A program made the position numbers and the translations under genes. Below are positions 18,573 through 27,464 of a stretch of DNA of 64,000 nucleotides, piece after piece; the stretch's first letter is position 1, and the number at the start of each line of letters is the position of its first letter. Source of the stretch: Paraburkholderia solisilvae (GTDB lineage Bacteria; Pseudomonadota; Gammaproteobacteria; Burkholderiales; Burkholderiaceae); the NCBI RefSeq assembly GCF_902859875.1, contig NZ_CADIKF010000002.1, positions 62,001 to 126,000 of the forward strand, written 5' to 3'. The notes beneath the pieces are model-generated. The model saw nothing but the letters and a program-made list of their open reading frames with translations. It was not told where the DNA came from and searched no databases.

Positions 18573-18605
18573 AAGGCCGCGCAATCTCGCATTGCGCGGC
18601 CTTTC
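18571..18605. terminator. Bidirectional terminator
   Basis: Perfect 15-bp stem GAAAGGCCGCGCAAT/ATTGCGCGGCCTTTC with a 5-base loop, A-rich on one side and T-rich on the other, starting at the very end of the iron-permease-like gene and facing the convergent hydrolase gene. Confidence 0.8.
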
Positions 18606-18677
18606 TTTCAGTCGTTCGTCGGTGCGGGCGGTAAGCCGCGCGAAACACGCGGCGTGCCGCCGTCACTCATGCGCCGC

Positions 18678-19583
18678 TCATGCGGAAATCGACCGCATCA
18701 GCTTGTCGATCGCGATAGCGATCTCGTCGACATGCGTTTCCAATGCGAAATGCCCCGTGTCGAGCATCTCGACCGTCGCATTCGGGTTGTCGCGCCGATA
18801 CGCCTGCGCACCCGGCGGAATGAAAAACGGATCGTGCTTGCCCCAGATCGCCAACGTCGGCGGCTTGCGGTCGCGGAAGAACGCCTGGAACGTTGGGTAC
18901 AGCTTCAGATTCGACGCGTAGTCGAGAAACAGATCAAGCTGGATTTCCTTGTTGTTGCCGCGCTCGAACAACAATGTATCGAGCGTGTACGTTTCCGGCG
19001 CCACCGCGTCCGCATCATTCACGCCATGCACGTACTGCCAGCGCGTGCCTTCCAGCGTCAACACCGCGTCGCGCACCACCGCGCGGTTCGCTTCGTTGGG
19101 CTGCGCCCAGTACGTGCGAATCGGACCCCACGCGTCGCCCAGACCTTCTTCGTATGCGTTGCCGTTCTGCGAGATCAGCGCTGTTACCCGCTCAGGGTAC
19201 GCCACCGCCAACCGGAAGCCGACCGGCGCGCCGTAATCGAACACATAGAGCGCATAACGCTGCAAATTCAACGTATCGACGAACGCGCGCACGGTTTGCG
19301 CGAGGCTGTCGAACGTGTACCGGTAATTGCGCCCGGCCGGCACGTTCGTGAAGCCGAAGCCCGGCAGATCCGGCGCGATCACCCGGTAGCGTGCAGCAAG
19401 ACGCGGCATCAGCTCGCGGAACATCAGCGACGAAGTGGGATAGCCGTGCAACAGCAACAGCACCGGCGCATCCGCCGGACCGGCTTCCCGGTAGAACACG
19501 TCGACACCGTCGGCTTCGACGCGCTTGTTCAGCACGCGAGGAATGGCGGGTAATCCGGCTTGCTGCAAGGCTGCTGTCGACAT
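18678..19583 (-). CDS. Alpha/beta hydrolase with Asp nucleophile (haloalkane dehalogenase/epoxide hydrolase-like)
   Basis: 301 residues. HGYPTSSLMFRELMP and PDLPGFGFT are followed by an elbow VFDYGA with Asp116 in the nucleophile position, then WGKHDPFF and DTGHFALE for the acid and His. An Asp nucleophile marks the dehalogenase/epoxide hydrolase branch rather than esterases. Start chosen at the ATG behind AGGAG; 16 extra upstream codons are in frame. The divergent region contains TTACGT and ACGTAA dyad halves at 19667 and 19695. Confidence 0.85.
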   Translation of the reverse strand: MSTAALQQAGLPAIPRVLNKRVEADGVDVFYREAGPADAPVLLLLHGYPTSSLMFRELMPRLAARYRVIAPDLPGFGFTNVPAGRNYRYTFDSLAQTVRAFVDTLNLQRYALYVFDYGAPVGFRLAVAYPERVTALISQNGNAYEEGLGDAWGPIRTYWAQPNEANRAVVRDAVLTLEGTRWQYVHGVNDADAVAPETYTLDTLLFERGNNKEIQLDLFLDYASNLKLYPTFQAFFRDRKPPTLAIWGKHDPFFIPPGAQAYRRDNPNATVEMLDTGHFALETHVDEIAIAIDKLMRSISA

Positions 19584-19803
19584 GATCGGCTCCTGGGTCG
19601 TTTGACGCATCAACGGAAATAGCTCACGCACCGGACTGTGAAACCGTTAAATTAATCCAATCTCGGTTACGTATGCGCACATCATAGTCATGCGACGTAA
19701 CTTGTCAACCGCAATTTCGAAGGTTACCAAAATTGCATGAAACGACGCGACGGCCGAAGACGCGCAATGAACGTTTGTTCGCAGGGGTTTAGGCGGGGAG
19801 AGT

Positions 19804-21099
19804 TTAGTGCGCGTCGTTGCGCATCTGCTGCGCACGTTCCAGCAGAAGATCGCGCTCGCGCGCATTGCGCGTCATCGCAGCCGCACGCTCGAATTCGGTG
19901 CGTGCTTCATCGCGACGGCCGAGCTTCGCAAGCAGGTCGCCGCGCACGCTTGGCAGCCAGTGGTAGTTCGCCAGCGCGGCGTCCGCGCCGAGCGCATCGA
20001 CGATTTCAAGACCGGCGGCCGGACCGAACGCCATGCCGAGCGCCACCGCGCGGTTCAACTCGACCACCGGTGAGGGCGCGACCTGCGCGAGCGCGTCGTA
20101 GAGTGCGACGATGCGCTCCCAATCGGTTTGATCGGCAGTATGTGCGCGCGCATGGCATGCCGCCAGCGCCGCTTGCAGCGTATAAGGGCCGCTGCCGCCG
20201 CCCAGCGCCTCGGCTTGCGCAAGCGCCGCCAGCCCGCGCCGGATCAGCAATGGATCCCAGCGGCTGCGGTCCTGGTCGAGCAGCAACACCGGTTTGCCGT
20301 CGGCATCGACACGCGCGGCAAGACGCGACGCCTGAATTTCCATCAACGCGACGAGGCCGTGCACCTCGCTTTCGTCAGGCACGAGCCCCGCGAGGACGCG
20401 GCCGAGCCGCAATGCCTCCTCGCACAGCGCGGGGCGCGTCCAGTCGTCGCCGGCTGTTGCGGAATAGCCTTCGTTGAAGATCAGATAGATTACTTCGAGC
20501 ACCGATGCGAGCCGGGCCGCGCGCGCATCGGCTTGCGGCACCTCGAACGGCACTTTTGCCGCGGACAACGTGCGCTTCGCGCGCACGATGCGCTGCGCGA
20601 TGGTCGGCTCCGGTACGAGAAACGCACGCGCGATTTCGTCGGTCGTCAGACCGCCCAGCAGACGCAGCGTCAACGCGACGCGCGCGTCCGTCGACAACAC
20701 CGGGTGGCACGCAGTAAACACGAGCCGCAGCAGGTCGTCGCCGATGTCGTCCGCGCGTGCGGCATCGAGCGCATCGACGAAATCGGGCACGAGGTGCGCC
20801 TCGAGCGCGTCGAGGTCGTGGCCCAGCGCTTCGCGCTTTTTTGCGTGCAGCGCGTCCTGACGCCAGCGGTCGAGCGCGCGGTTCTTCGCGGTCGCCATCA
20901 GCCACGCTCCCGGGTTGTCGGGCACACCGGCCTCGGGCCAGTGCTCGAGCGCGGCGACCAGTGCGTCCTGCGCCAGTTCTTCGGCCACGCCGACGTCGCG
21001 CACGATCCGCGCGACGTGCGCGATGATCTTTGCGGATTCGATCCGCCACACCGCCTCGATGGCACGATGCGTCGCGGCCGTCGACACGGCCGGCCTCAC
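19804..21099 (-). CDS. ECF sigma factor of the ECF42 (SigJ-like, DUF6596) type
   Basis: 431 residues. Region 2 (RDVGVAEELAQDALVAALEHW, DNPGAWLMATAKNRALD) and region 4 (LTTDEIARAFLVPEPTIAQR) are followed by a ~200-residue C-terminal extension with TPR-like helices. That extension is characteristic of the ECF42 group, which is normally found with DGPF/YCII proteins exactly as here and has no anti-sigma factor. The start is GTG 21099, overlapping the VOC stop by 4 bp (GTGA). Confidence 0.88.
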   Translation of the reverse strand: MRPAVSTAATHRAIEAVWRIESAKIIAHVARIVRDVGVAEELAQDALVAALEHWPEAGVPDNPGAWLMATAKNRALDRWRQDALHAKKREALGHDLDALEAHLVPDFVDALDAARADDIGDDLLRLVFTACHPVLSTDARVALTLRLLGGLTTDEIARAFLVPEPTIAQRIVRAKRTLSAAKVPFEVPQADARAARLASVLEVIYLIFNEGYSATAGDDWTRPALCEEALRLGRVLAGLVPDESEVHGLVALMEIQASRLAARVDADGKPVLLLDQDRSRWDPLLIRRGLAALAQAEALGGGSGPYTLQAALAACHARAHTADQTDWERIVALYDALAQVAPSPVVELNRAVALGMAFGPAAGLEIVDALGADAALANYHWLPSVRGDLLAKLGRRDEARTEFERAAAMTRNARERDLLLERAQQMRNDAH

Positions 21100-21536
21100 C
21101 GTTGCGTCGTGGCGGACGCCGCCGCCGGCTGCTCCGGCATCGGCACGTTCGGGTCCATGTATGCGAGCTCCCAGATATGGCCGTCCGGGTCTTCGAAACC
21201 GTGGCCATACATGAAGCCGTAGTCTTGCGGCTTGCGCGGCGCGGTCCCGCCCGCGGCGATCGCCTTCGCGACCAGGTCGTCGACTTCGGCGCGGCTGTCG
21301 CACGACAGGCAGATCAGCGCTTCCGTGGTTTTCGACGGATCGGACAGCGGCTTGCTCGTGAAGGTGCTGAAGAACGGCTTGGTCAGCAGCATCGTGAAGA
21401 TGTTTTCGCCGACGATCATGCAGGCGGCGTTTTCATCCGTGAACTTCGGCTCGAACGTAAAGCCGAGCTTCGAGAAGAACGCCTTCGAGCGTTCGAGGTT
21501 ATCGACCGCGATGTTCAGAAAGATCTGCTTGTGCAT
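21096..21536 (-). CDS. VOC-family protein in the ECF42 operon
   Basis: 146 residues, a glyoxalase/extradiol-type VOC protein (KQIFLNIAVDNLERSKAFF, then FMYGHGFEDPDGHIWEL with the usual C-terminal metal ligand Glu). Translationally coupled to the sigma factor and 20 bp after the preceding YCII gene. Part of a four-gene unit likely responding to a stress signal. Confidence 0.87.
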   Translation of the reverse strand: MHKQIFLNIAVDNLERSKAFFSKLGFTFEPKFTDENAACMIVGENIFTMLLTKPFFSTFTSKPLSDPSKTTEALICLSCDSRAEVDDLVAKAIAAGGTAPRKPQDYGFMYGHGFEDPDGHIWELAYMDPNVPMPEQPAAASATTQR

Positions 21537-21556
21537 GGTGTGCCTCGTGCCGGTGA

Positions 21557-21970
21557 TCAGTGGTTGGTGCTGTCGAGCTTGCGGATGCGCTCCGTCGCCG
21601 GGCCCGGTTCGAAGTCTTCGAGCCCAAAGAGCTGGCGCACTTCGATTTCACCATCGGCGTGTTCGCCGAACGGCGCGGGAAAGCGCCGCGCCCATTCCAT
21701 CGCTTCTTCGCGCGAGCGCACCTGGATCAGCGTGTAGCCGGCCAGCAGTTCCTTGGTTTCGGCAAACGGGCCGTCGACAACCGTACGCCGGCCGTTCTCG
21801 TAGCGGATGCGCCAGCCCTTCGCGGTCGGCTGCAAGCCGCTTGCGTCGAGCAGCACGCCGGCCTTGGCCAGTTCCTCGTGATAAGTCGCCATGGCCGCGA
21901 TCAGCTGTTCTTCCGGCATCTTGCCGGCTTCGGTGTCCGCGTTCGCCTTCACCATGATCATGAATCGCAT
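21557..21970 (-). CDS. YciI/DGPF-domain protein
   Basis: 137 residues. RRTVVDGPFAETKELLAGYT contains the DGPF signature of YCII-related proteins linked to ECF42 sigma factors. N-terminal RFMIMVKAN strand and a C-terminal acidic helix. Start ATG 21970 behind GAGGAG; the larger frame upstream is not coding. The biochemical role of the family is unknown. Confidence 0.87.
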   Translation of the reverse strand: MRFMIMVKANADTEAGKMPEEQLIAAMATYHEELAKAGVLLDASGLQPTAKGWRIRYENGRRTVVDGPFAETKELLAGYTLIQVRSREEAMEWARRFPAPFGEHADGEIEVRQLFGLEDFEPGPATERIRKLDSTNH

Positions 21971-22173
21971 TGCCGTTTCTCCTCTTTCGTTATTTGACAG
22001 GCAGTGGCGCCGCGCGAACCGGGTTGTTCCGCGGCTTCCTGACTGCACGACGCGCGGGCCCCGGCGATATCGACATCCGGCGCCCGGCATGCGCACCAGG
22101 GAAAACCCGAGGACGACTAAACGGCGGCGGCCGTTCGCGGGCTGCGTGCTCCGCTCCCGGCGCCGTGCGTGTG

Positions 22174-22527
22174 CTATTCGTAGCAAGGCCCGAGCTTGCG
22201 GACTTCGATCGTGGACCAGCGCGCCGCCGGACACTCGGCCGCGAGCGCAAGCGCTTCGTCCTGGGTTTCGCAGTTCAGCAGAAAGAAGCCGCCGATCATT
22301 TCCTTCACCTCGGCGAACGGACCGTCGACGACGCGCGTCCCGCCGTCGCGCACCTGCAGGCGCTTGCCCTTCTTCGCAGTGGCAAGCGATTCCGCCGCGA
22401 TCAGCACGCCGCGTTCTTTCAGCGTGTCGCGGTAACGCACCATTTCGTCGAAGACCGCGCGACCGGCGACTTCGCCCCGTTCGTCGCGCTGATCGACCGG
22501 TTCGACGATAAGCAGCATATAAGCCAT
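22174..22527 (-). CDS. YciI/DGPF-domain protein
   Basis: 117 residues, a paralogue of the gene at 21557-21970: AYMLLIVEP, VRDGGTRVVDGPFAEVKEMI with DGPF, and a C-terminal VRKLGPCYE. Start ATG 22527 behind CCGGAGGT. First gene of the minus-strand ECF42 cluster, separated from the next by 203 bp in which I see no gene. Confidence 0.86.
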   Translation of the reverse strand: MAYMLLIVEPVDQRDERGEVAGRAVFDEMVRYRDTLKERGVLIAAESLATAKKGKRLQVRDGGTRVVDGPFAEVKEMIGGFFLLNCETQDEALALAAECPAARWSTIEVRKLGPCYE

Positions 22528-23188
22528 GGAACCTCCGGTTGAGACATTCACTGCAACGGTTGCCGCCGCACCGGCGACGGACAAGTTTCGCCTTGCGCGC
22601 GCAGTCTGGCAAGCGGATGCGGCACGCGGCAAACGCTCGCACCGGGATTCTCGTGGGTTGCAGACATTCAATTGTAAAAGCCAGCAAAAACTGCAAACGA
22701 ATGCCAATTTTCCTTTAATAAGATATGGATTGCTTCATTATTTTTTGACGTTTCATATAGCCAAATGGATTAGGACATTTCCTATTCAAATTCTTATTAT
22801 TGACCCAGTCCATTAAGCGAATTTCACATCTCATGCTATTTTCCAAGTCTTTGTATTTTCGAGATAAAACGAACCCTATAGCGAGTTCCGGCGTATTTTC
22901 GTTGTCACCACACAACGCCAATCTAATCTCTAAATTCAAGTCTGTTTTATTTGAGATGAATATTTCAAATAAAAACAAAATCCTATCGCTCTCCAATCTA
23001 TTTATTTCTTATTCAGCAAAAGTTCATTGCCAATTATTATCGAAAGATTGATTAGGGAGCCTACCTATACTGCGACCGTTCCCGAGACAGGGAATGGACC
23101 GGCCTCACGACGGACCACCGGCATGCAATGCGTGCCGCGCTCTCCAGCAGACCGGCGCGTGACCAATAGGACATAGAAGGAAGTTTCG
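22528..23188. other. Gene-poor region with an AT-rich island (about 22660-23060)
   Basis: Two counted 60-bp blocks have 27% and 37% GC, far below the neighbouring genes. The AT-rich part has many TTATTT and AATTC runs and no recognisable RNA gene. It separates the ECF42 cluster from the porin gene. It may be a remnant of acquired DNA or an H-NS-bound control region for the porin. A possible small ORF inside it is listed separately. Confidence 0.6.
22715..22996 (-). CDS. Possible small low-GC ORF, unrecognised
   Basis: A 93-residue open frame starting at TTG with no convincing ribosome-binding site. It reads KTDLNLEIRLALCGDN and SMRCEIRLMDWVNNKN in the middle, plausible as protein but without any family I know. 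An open frame of this length in DNA this AT-rich is less likely by chance than in the GC-rich flanks. It may be a remnant of an acquired gene; no function is proposed. Confidence 0.3.
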   Translation of the reverse strand: MESDRILFLFEIFISNKTDLNLEIRLALCGDNENTPELAIGFVLSRKYKDLENSMRCEIRLMDWVNNKNLNRKCPNPFGYMKRQKIMKQSISY

Positions 23189-24310
23189 ATGAAAAAGACT
23201 CTGATCGCGGCGGCAATGGCCGCATCGTTTATGCCACTCGCTCACGCACAAAGCAGCGTCACGCTGTACGGCCTGATCGATGCGGGCTTCACCTACACGA
23301 ACAACGTCAACGGCAAGGGGCGCTTTGCAGTGGGCAGCGGCATCGACCAAAGCCGTTGGGGCCTGCGCGGCTCCGAGGATCTCGGCGGCGGACTGAAGGC
23401 CATCTTCAACGTCGAAAGCGGCTTTGACATCAACAACGGCAAGCTTGCGAACGACGGCTCGCTGTTCAACCGGCAGGCGTACGTCGGCCTGTCGAGCGGC
23501 TACGGCACGGTCACGCTCGGCCGCCAGTGGGATTCGATGCAGGACTACGTCGCACCGCTCACCGCAACCGGCAGCTGGGGCGGCACCTACTTCGCGCATC
23601 CGTTCAACAACGACAACCTGAACACGAACGGCGGCTTCCCGGTCAACAACTCGGTCAAGTACACGAGCGAGAACTATGGCGGCTTCACGTTCGGCGGCAC
23701 CTACGGCTTCTCGAATCAAAGCGGCTTCGCGAACAACCGCGAGTACAGCTTCGGTGCGTCCTATCAATACGCGGGTCTGCATATCGCCGCCGGGTACTCG
23801 CAGCAGAACAACCCGGGCGCCACGTCGAACGGCGCGACGACTGATCCGGATATGAGCGCGATCAATACTGTTCTCGGTGGGTTCCGCCAGCGCGAATTTG
23901 GCGTCGGCGCAAGCTACGCGTTCGGCCCGGCTATGGTCGGCGTCGTGTGGACGCAAACGCGCCAGGACAACTTCGCCGAATCGGCCGGCTCGTCCGCACA
24001 TCTGAACAACTACGAAATCAACGCCAAGTACAACTTCACGCCGGCACTCAGCGCAGGCCTCGCCTATACGTACACGGACGGCGACTATGCGGTGGCAGGC
24101 AGGAAGACCAACGTGGGCCATATCCACCAGGTCGGCGTACAGACGGACTACGCACTGTCGAAGCGGACCGACGTCTACGCGCAAGTTGTGTATCAGCGCG
24201 CAACGGGCGATGAGATCGGCGCCGCGGGCATTTACTCGGGCAACGCAAGCCTGCTCTCGTCGTCGCAGAACCAGGCGGCCGCAACGGTAGGTCTGCGTCA
24301 CCGCTTCTAA
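23189..24310 (+). CDS. Outer-membrane general porin (Burkholderia type)
   Basis: 373 residues with a Sec signal peptide cut after AHA (residue 20), then QSSVTLYGLIDAGFTYTNN, the standard start of beta-proteobacterial trimeric porins. RQAYVGLSSGYGTVTLGRQ precedes the constriction loop, and the C-terminus ends in the aromatic signal RHRF used by the Bam machinery. It forms a 16-stranded channel for small hydrophilic solutes. AGAAGGA lies before ATG. The AT-rich upstream region suggests complex regulation. Confidence 0.93.
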   Translation: MKKTLIAAAMAASFMPLAHAQSSVTLYGLIDAGFTYTNNVNGKGRFAVGSGIDQSRWGLRGSEDLGGGLKAIFNVESGFDINNGKLANDGSLFNRQAYVGLSSGYGTVTLGRQWDSMQDYVAPLTATGSWGGTYFAHPFNNDNLNTNGGFPVNNSVKYTSENYGGFTFGGTYGFSNQSGFANNREYSFGASYQYAGLHIAAGYSQQNNPGATSNGATTDPDMSAINTVLGGFRQREFGVGASYAFGPAMVGVVWTQTRQDNFAESAGSSAHLNNYEINAKYNFTPALSAGLAYTYTDGDYAVAGRKTNVGHIHQVGVQTDYALSKRTDVYAQVVYQRATGDEIGAAGIYSGNASLLSSSQNQAAATVGLRHRF

Positions 24311-24357
24311 TCGTTCATTGCATGCGGCTTAGCCGCAAGTCGCAACGCGACAACCTG

Positions 24358-24390
24358 GCTCCCGCGTTTTACGAGACGCGGGAGCTTTTT
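24358..24390 (+). terminator. Porin intrinsic terminator
   Basis: Stem GCTCCCGCGT/ACGCGGGAGC with an 8-base loop followed by TTTTT. Confidence 0.88.
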
Positions 24391-24416
24391 GCGTCTGGCG
24401 CGACGCGACCGGCCCA

Positions 24417-24436
24417 GCCGTGACGGGCGTCACGGC
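24417..24436 (-). terminator. Stem-loop after the Rieske oxygenase gene
   Basis: Eight-bp perfect stem GCCGTGAC/GTCACGGC with a 4-base loop, 30 bp beyond the stop of the minus-strand gene. No T-run. Confidence 0.4.
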
Positions 24437-24466
24437 CGCCGGGTGCGATCAGCGAACGCGCGCGGC

Positions 24467-25600
24467 CTAGCTGGCGCAAGACTGCGGCGCCACTTCGGGC
24501 TCGATCGGTATCACGCGCCGCGCCGGCGGCGCACCGCATTCGCGCAGCAGATCGCGCAATTCGTTGATGACCGGGAAGACCTCGTGGTTCCAATCCGCGC
24601 CCTGTGCGTCGTGCGCCTCCTGCTCGCGTTCGACAATCCAGCGGTCTTCCTTGAAGATCCGCTCGGTGAACCACACGAGCAGCGGCCACGCGATATCAAG
24701 CAACACGCCCACCTTCGGCCGCTTGACCGACAGCAGACCGAACGTGCGGTTGGTGCGCTGTTCGGCGTCGAGCGGCACGTAAATAATCCACAGGTCCATT
24801 ACCAGCGTGCCTTCCGACGTGCGGATCTGCAGCGTCTGATACGGATACTGCGTGCGGATCGTCATCACATCCTTGTGCTTCGTCTTCGATCCTTGCCGGC
24901 TCTGGCCGAATACGAGCGCCTCGCCGATCGGCTGCTGGCCGGCTTCGCGCGAGAAGGTGTAGTCGACCTCGACCCAGTCGTCGCCGCGGCGCCGGCCGAG
25001 CGAACGCGCGCGCATCTGGCCCATTTGCCGGCGGTGCAGGAACTGATGGTTCATGTCCATCAGGTTCTCGTGCATGAACGAGTAATGGCACGCCACCTCG
25101 CGGCCGAAGCGCCGCGTCTTGTAGGCCTTGTTCGCGACCGAGCCGAGTGGCGGCAGCGGCGTCGACTTCGCGAGTTCCGCGTTGCCCGGGAATACAAAAA
25201 TAAGGCCTTCGACTTCCCGGCACGGATACGCGCGCACGCCATTCGGCAACCGCTCGCGGCCGAGATACGGAACGTCGATGCAACTGCCCGTACAGTCGTA
25301 CGTCCAGCCGTGATAGCAGCAGCGGATCGCTTCGCCGTCGACCACGCCGCCGTGCAGCGGCACCTGCCGATGTGCGCAGCGGTCTTCAAGTGCGAACACC
25401 TTGCCGGATTCGGTGCGCACGAGCACGATCGGCTCGCCCGCGAAGCGCACGCCGTGCGCCTTGCCGCGCTTCAACTCATGCGACCACGCAAGGGGATACC
25501 AATAGTCCGGGTGAACGTGAACGCGGCGCAAATCGCGCACTGGCGCCCCGCCCGGGGTTTCGACCTTGCTGCTGCTTTCCGCAGCACTGACTGCGTGCAT
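24467..25600 (-). CDS. Rieske non-heme iron oxygenase, alpha-type subunit
   Basis: 377 residues. The N-terminal Rieske [2Fe-2S] domain has CAH (Cys75, His77) and CCYHGW (Cys94, His97). The catalytic domain has NHQFLH with His185 and His189 as iron ligands. The overall layout resembles O-demethylase/PaO-type monooxygenases. Start at the ATG behind AGGAGG. No reductase, ferredoxin or beta subunit is encoded nearby, so it must borrow an electron donor. The substrate is unknown. Confidence 0.88.
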   Translation of the reverse strand: MHAVSAAESSSKVETPGGAPVRDLRRVHVHPDYWYPLAWSHELKRGKAHGVRFAGEPIVLVRTESGKVFALEDRCAHRQVPLHGGVVDGEAIRCCYHGWTYDCTGSCIDVPYLGRERLPNGVRAYPCREVEGLIFVFPGNAELAKSTPLPPLGSVANKAYKTRRFGREVACHYSFMHENLMDMNHQFLHRRQMGQMRARSLGRRRGDDWVEVDYTFSREAGQQPIGEALVFGQSRQGSKTKHKDVMTIRTQYPYQTLQIRTSEGTLVMDLWIIYVPLDAEQRTNRTFGLLSVKRPKVGVLLDIAWPLLVWFTERIFKEDRWIVEREQEAHDAQGADWNHEVFPVINELRDLLRECGAPPARRVIPIEPEVAPQSCAS

Positions 25601-25943
25601 GTATGACGCCCTCCTCTCGCGACTGAGCCCCCGCAACGTAGAGGCGAAGTTTTAAAGCTTTCTAATAAATTACTGAATGCGTCGCTCAGTCTACTCGAAG
25701 TGCGGACGATTGATGACGTTCGAGAAAATATCCGTGCCAGCGGACCCAACCGTCACCGTGGCGAGGCAGGGTATATGCGTATGTGGCGAAGAGGGTTCCG
25801 TTGATAATCAACGACGTCAAGCGGAGGAGGTCGGAGGAATTCAGACGGGGGATCGAAAGGAGGCGATGCAGAAATGCGAAGCGGCTGCGGCGCCTTACGC
25901 GCCGCAGCCGCTCTGTCAGTTCGAGCCGTAGTGCCGCTTCGGC
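25601..25943. other. 343-bp gene-free stretch with operator-like palindrome
   Basis: Upstream of the Rieske gene. It contains the near-perfect palindrome CGTTGAT-A-ATCAACG at 25799-25813, a candidate operator, and the hairpin at 25880-25912. Open frames here run opposite to both neighbours and lack ribosome-binding sites. Confidence 0.5.
25880..25912 (-). terminator. Strong stem-loop after the glycosyltransferase gene
   Basis: Perfect 14-bp stem AGCGGCTGCGGCGC/GCGCCGCAGCCGCT with a 5-base loop, 31 bp past the stop of the minus-strand glycosyltransferase. Confidence 0.6.
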
Positions 25944-27464
25944 TTATTGGTCGGATGGAGTCGGCGCGATCATCCCGGAGCGATGCTGCTTGCCCCACGC
26001 CTTGCTGCCGCGCAGGAAGTGAAACCAGCCGAGCACCGCACCGGTATGCCGCAACAGCTGGAACGTGAACGGCTCGGCGACCGCCGCCGCCATGGCCAGC
26101 CACAGGCTGTTGCCGGTGCGCAGACCGGTCCAGCGGCGATACAGATGGATGCTCCAGACGTAGAACGCCAGATCGAGCGCGGTCTTCAGGAAAATCACGC
26201 TGAAGATCGAAACGACGATCGTGCCATGGCCGCCGAACAGAAACGCGAGCAGCAGCGCGAACGCGGTCAGCCCGTAGACCGGCTGCATCGTGTCGAACGC
26301 CTTGACCGGCAGCATCAGCATGCCGAGCGTGCCGTAACGGCTGTTGCCCGTCATGTCGCGATTCCACGACTGCGTTTCGAGGAAGCCGGCGAACCAGCGG
26401 CGGCGCTGCCGCAGGAAGCTTCCGAGCGTATCGGGCGCGTCGGTCTGCGCATGCGCGTCGCCGACCACGCGCACATCCCAGCCGAGCCCCTGGTCCACCG
26501 AATAGCGCCGCAGCCGATGGATCAGTTCATAGTCTTCGACGAGGCACTGCCCGTCGAAACCGCCGACCGCGACCAGCGCGTCGCGCCGGAACGATGCGAA
26601 CGCGCCGGACACCAGCAGCAGACTGTTGGCGCGCATCCACGCAAAGCGCGAGATGAAGTTGCGCATGTACTCGTAGGTCTGGAACCACTGGAACAACCGG
26701 CCGCCGACCGACTTGCTGCACACCGGCACCAGAATGCCGGTCGCGGCGACGAGCCTGTCATTCCCGGCGAATGCCGCGCGCATCGCACGCGTCGCGTCGG
26801 CGGCAAGCAGCGTGTCCGCGTCGACGGTCATCACCGTTTCGGTGGTCATGATGCCGATCGCCGCGTTCAACGCGCGCGCCTTGCCGCCATGCGGCAGGCG
26901 CAGCCAGTAGAGATTCGGATAGCGCGTGCTGGGCGCGCTCAGTTCGCCGAGCGCGGGCGTGGTGAGGCCGAAACGGGTGGTCAGCAGCGCTTCGGTGCCG
27001 TCGCTGGAACCATCGTCGGCAATCACGATTTGCGCGGGACCGGCGACCTGCTCGAGCAGCGCCGCGAGCGTGATGGGCAGCACGCGCGCCTCGTTATGAG
27101 AAGCGACGATGATGCCCATCTCCGGCAGGCGATGCCCTTCCGCCACCGCGCGCGACGGCGCCATGCGCCCGGCGAGCGGCCACGACTTCAGCGTGACGAA
27201 GACGAGCAGCAACGTGTCGTAGACCACATACGCAATGCCGGTCGCCCATGCGACCACGCCGTGCAGAAAGAATGCGCGCGCAAACAACAGCAGCCACAAC
27301 GCGGTGACGCCGCCGTGGATCAGCCGGCCCGCCCATGTCGCCTGACGCGGCACGATCCGCGGCGACAGTGCGGCGAGCGCGTCTTCGAGCGAAAGTCTGG
27401 ACGCGCCCACGGCAGTCGCAGGTTGCACTGCCGGAGCATCTTCGATCACAGCGTCTGCACACAT
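25944..27464 (-). CDS. Membrane-bound family 2 glycosyltransferase (BcsA/NodC-like processive type)
   Basis: 506 residues. Two membrane segments near 50-95, then a GT2 domain with ADDGSSDGT (149-157), TVDADT containing the DxD (215-217), VEDYEL and a RQRRRW motif equivalent to QxxRW of processive enzymes, then several C-terminal membrane segments. It probably builds or decorates an extracellular polysaccharide from a nucleotide sugar. Its ATG overlaps the stop of the cytochrome b561 gene (TAATG), so the two are co-translated. Confidence 0.88.
   Translation of the reverse strand: MCADAVIEDAPAVQPATAVGASRLSLEDALAALSPRIVPRQATWAGRLIHGGVTALWLLLFARAFFLHGVVAWATGIAYVVYDTLLLVFVTLKSWPLAGRMAPSRAVAEGHRLPEMGIIVASHNEARVLPITLAALLEQVAGPAQIVIADDGSSDGTEALLTTRFGLTTPALGELSAPSTRYPNLYWLRLPHGGKARALNAAIGIMTTETVMTVDADTLLAADATRAMRAAFAGNDRLVAATGILVPVCSKSVGGRLFQWFQTYEYMRNFISRFAWMRANSLLLVSGAFASFRRDALVAVGGFDGQCLVEDYELIHRLRRYSVDQGLGWDVRVVGDAHAQTDAPDTLGSFLRQRRRWFAGFLETQSWNRDMTGNSRYGTLGMLMLPVKAFDTMQPVYGLTAFALLLAFLFGGHGTIVVSIFSVIFLKTALDLAFYVWSIHLYRRWTGLRTGNSLWLAMAAAVAEPFTFQLLRHTGAVLGWFHFLRGSKAWGKQHRSGMIAPTPSDQ

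Noticed and set aside
22800..23051. 83-residue plus-strand frame in the AT-rich island
   Set aside because: Overlaps the opposite candidate frame, has no good start signal, and is low complexity. I list only the minus-strand frame, at low confidence.
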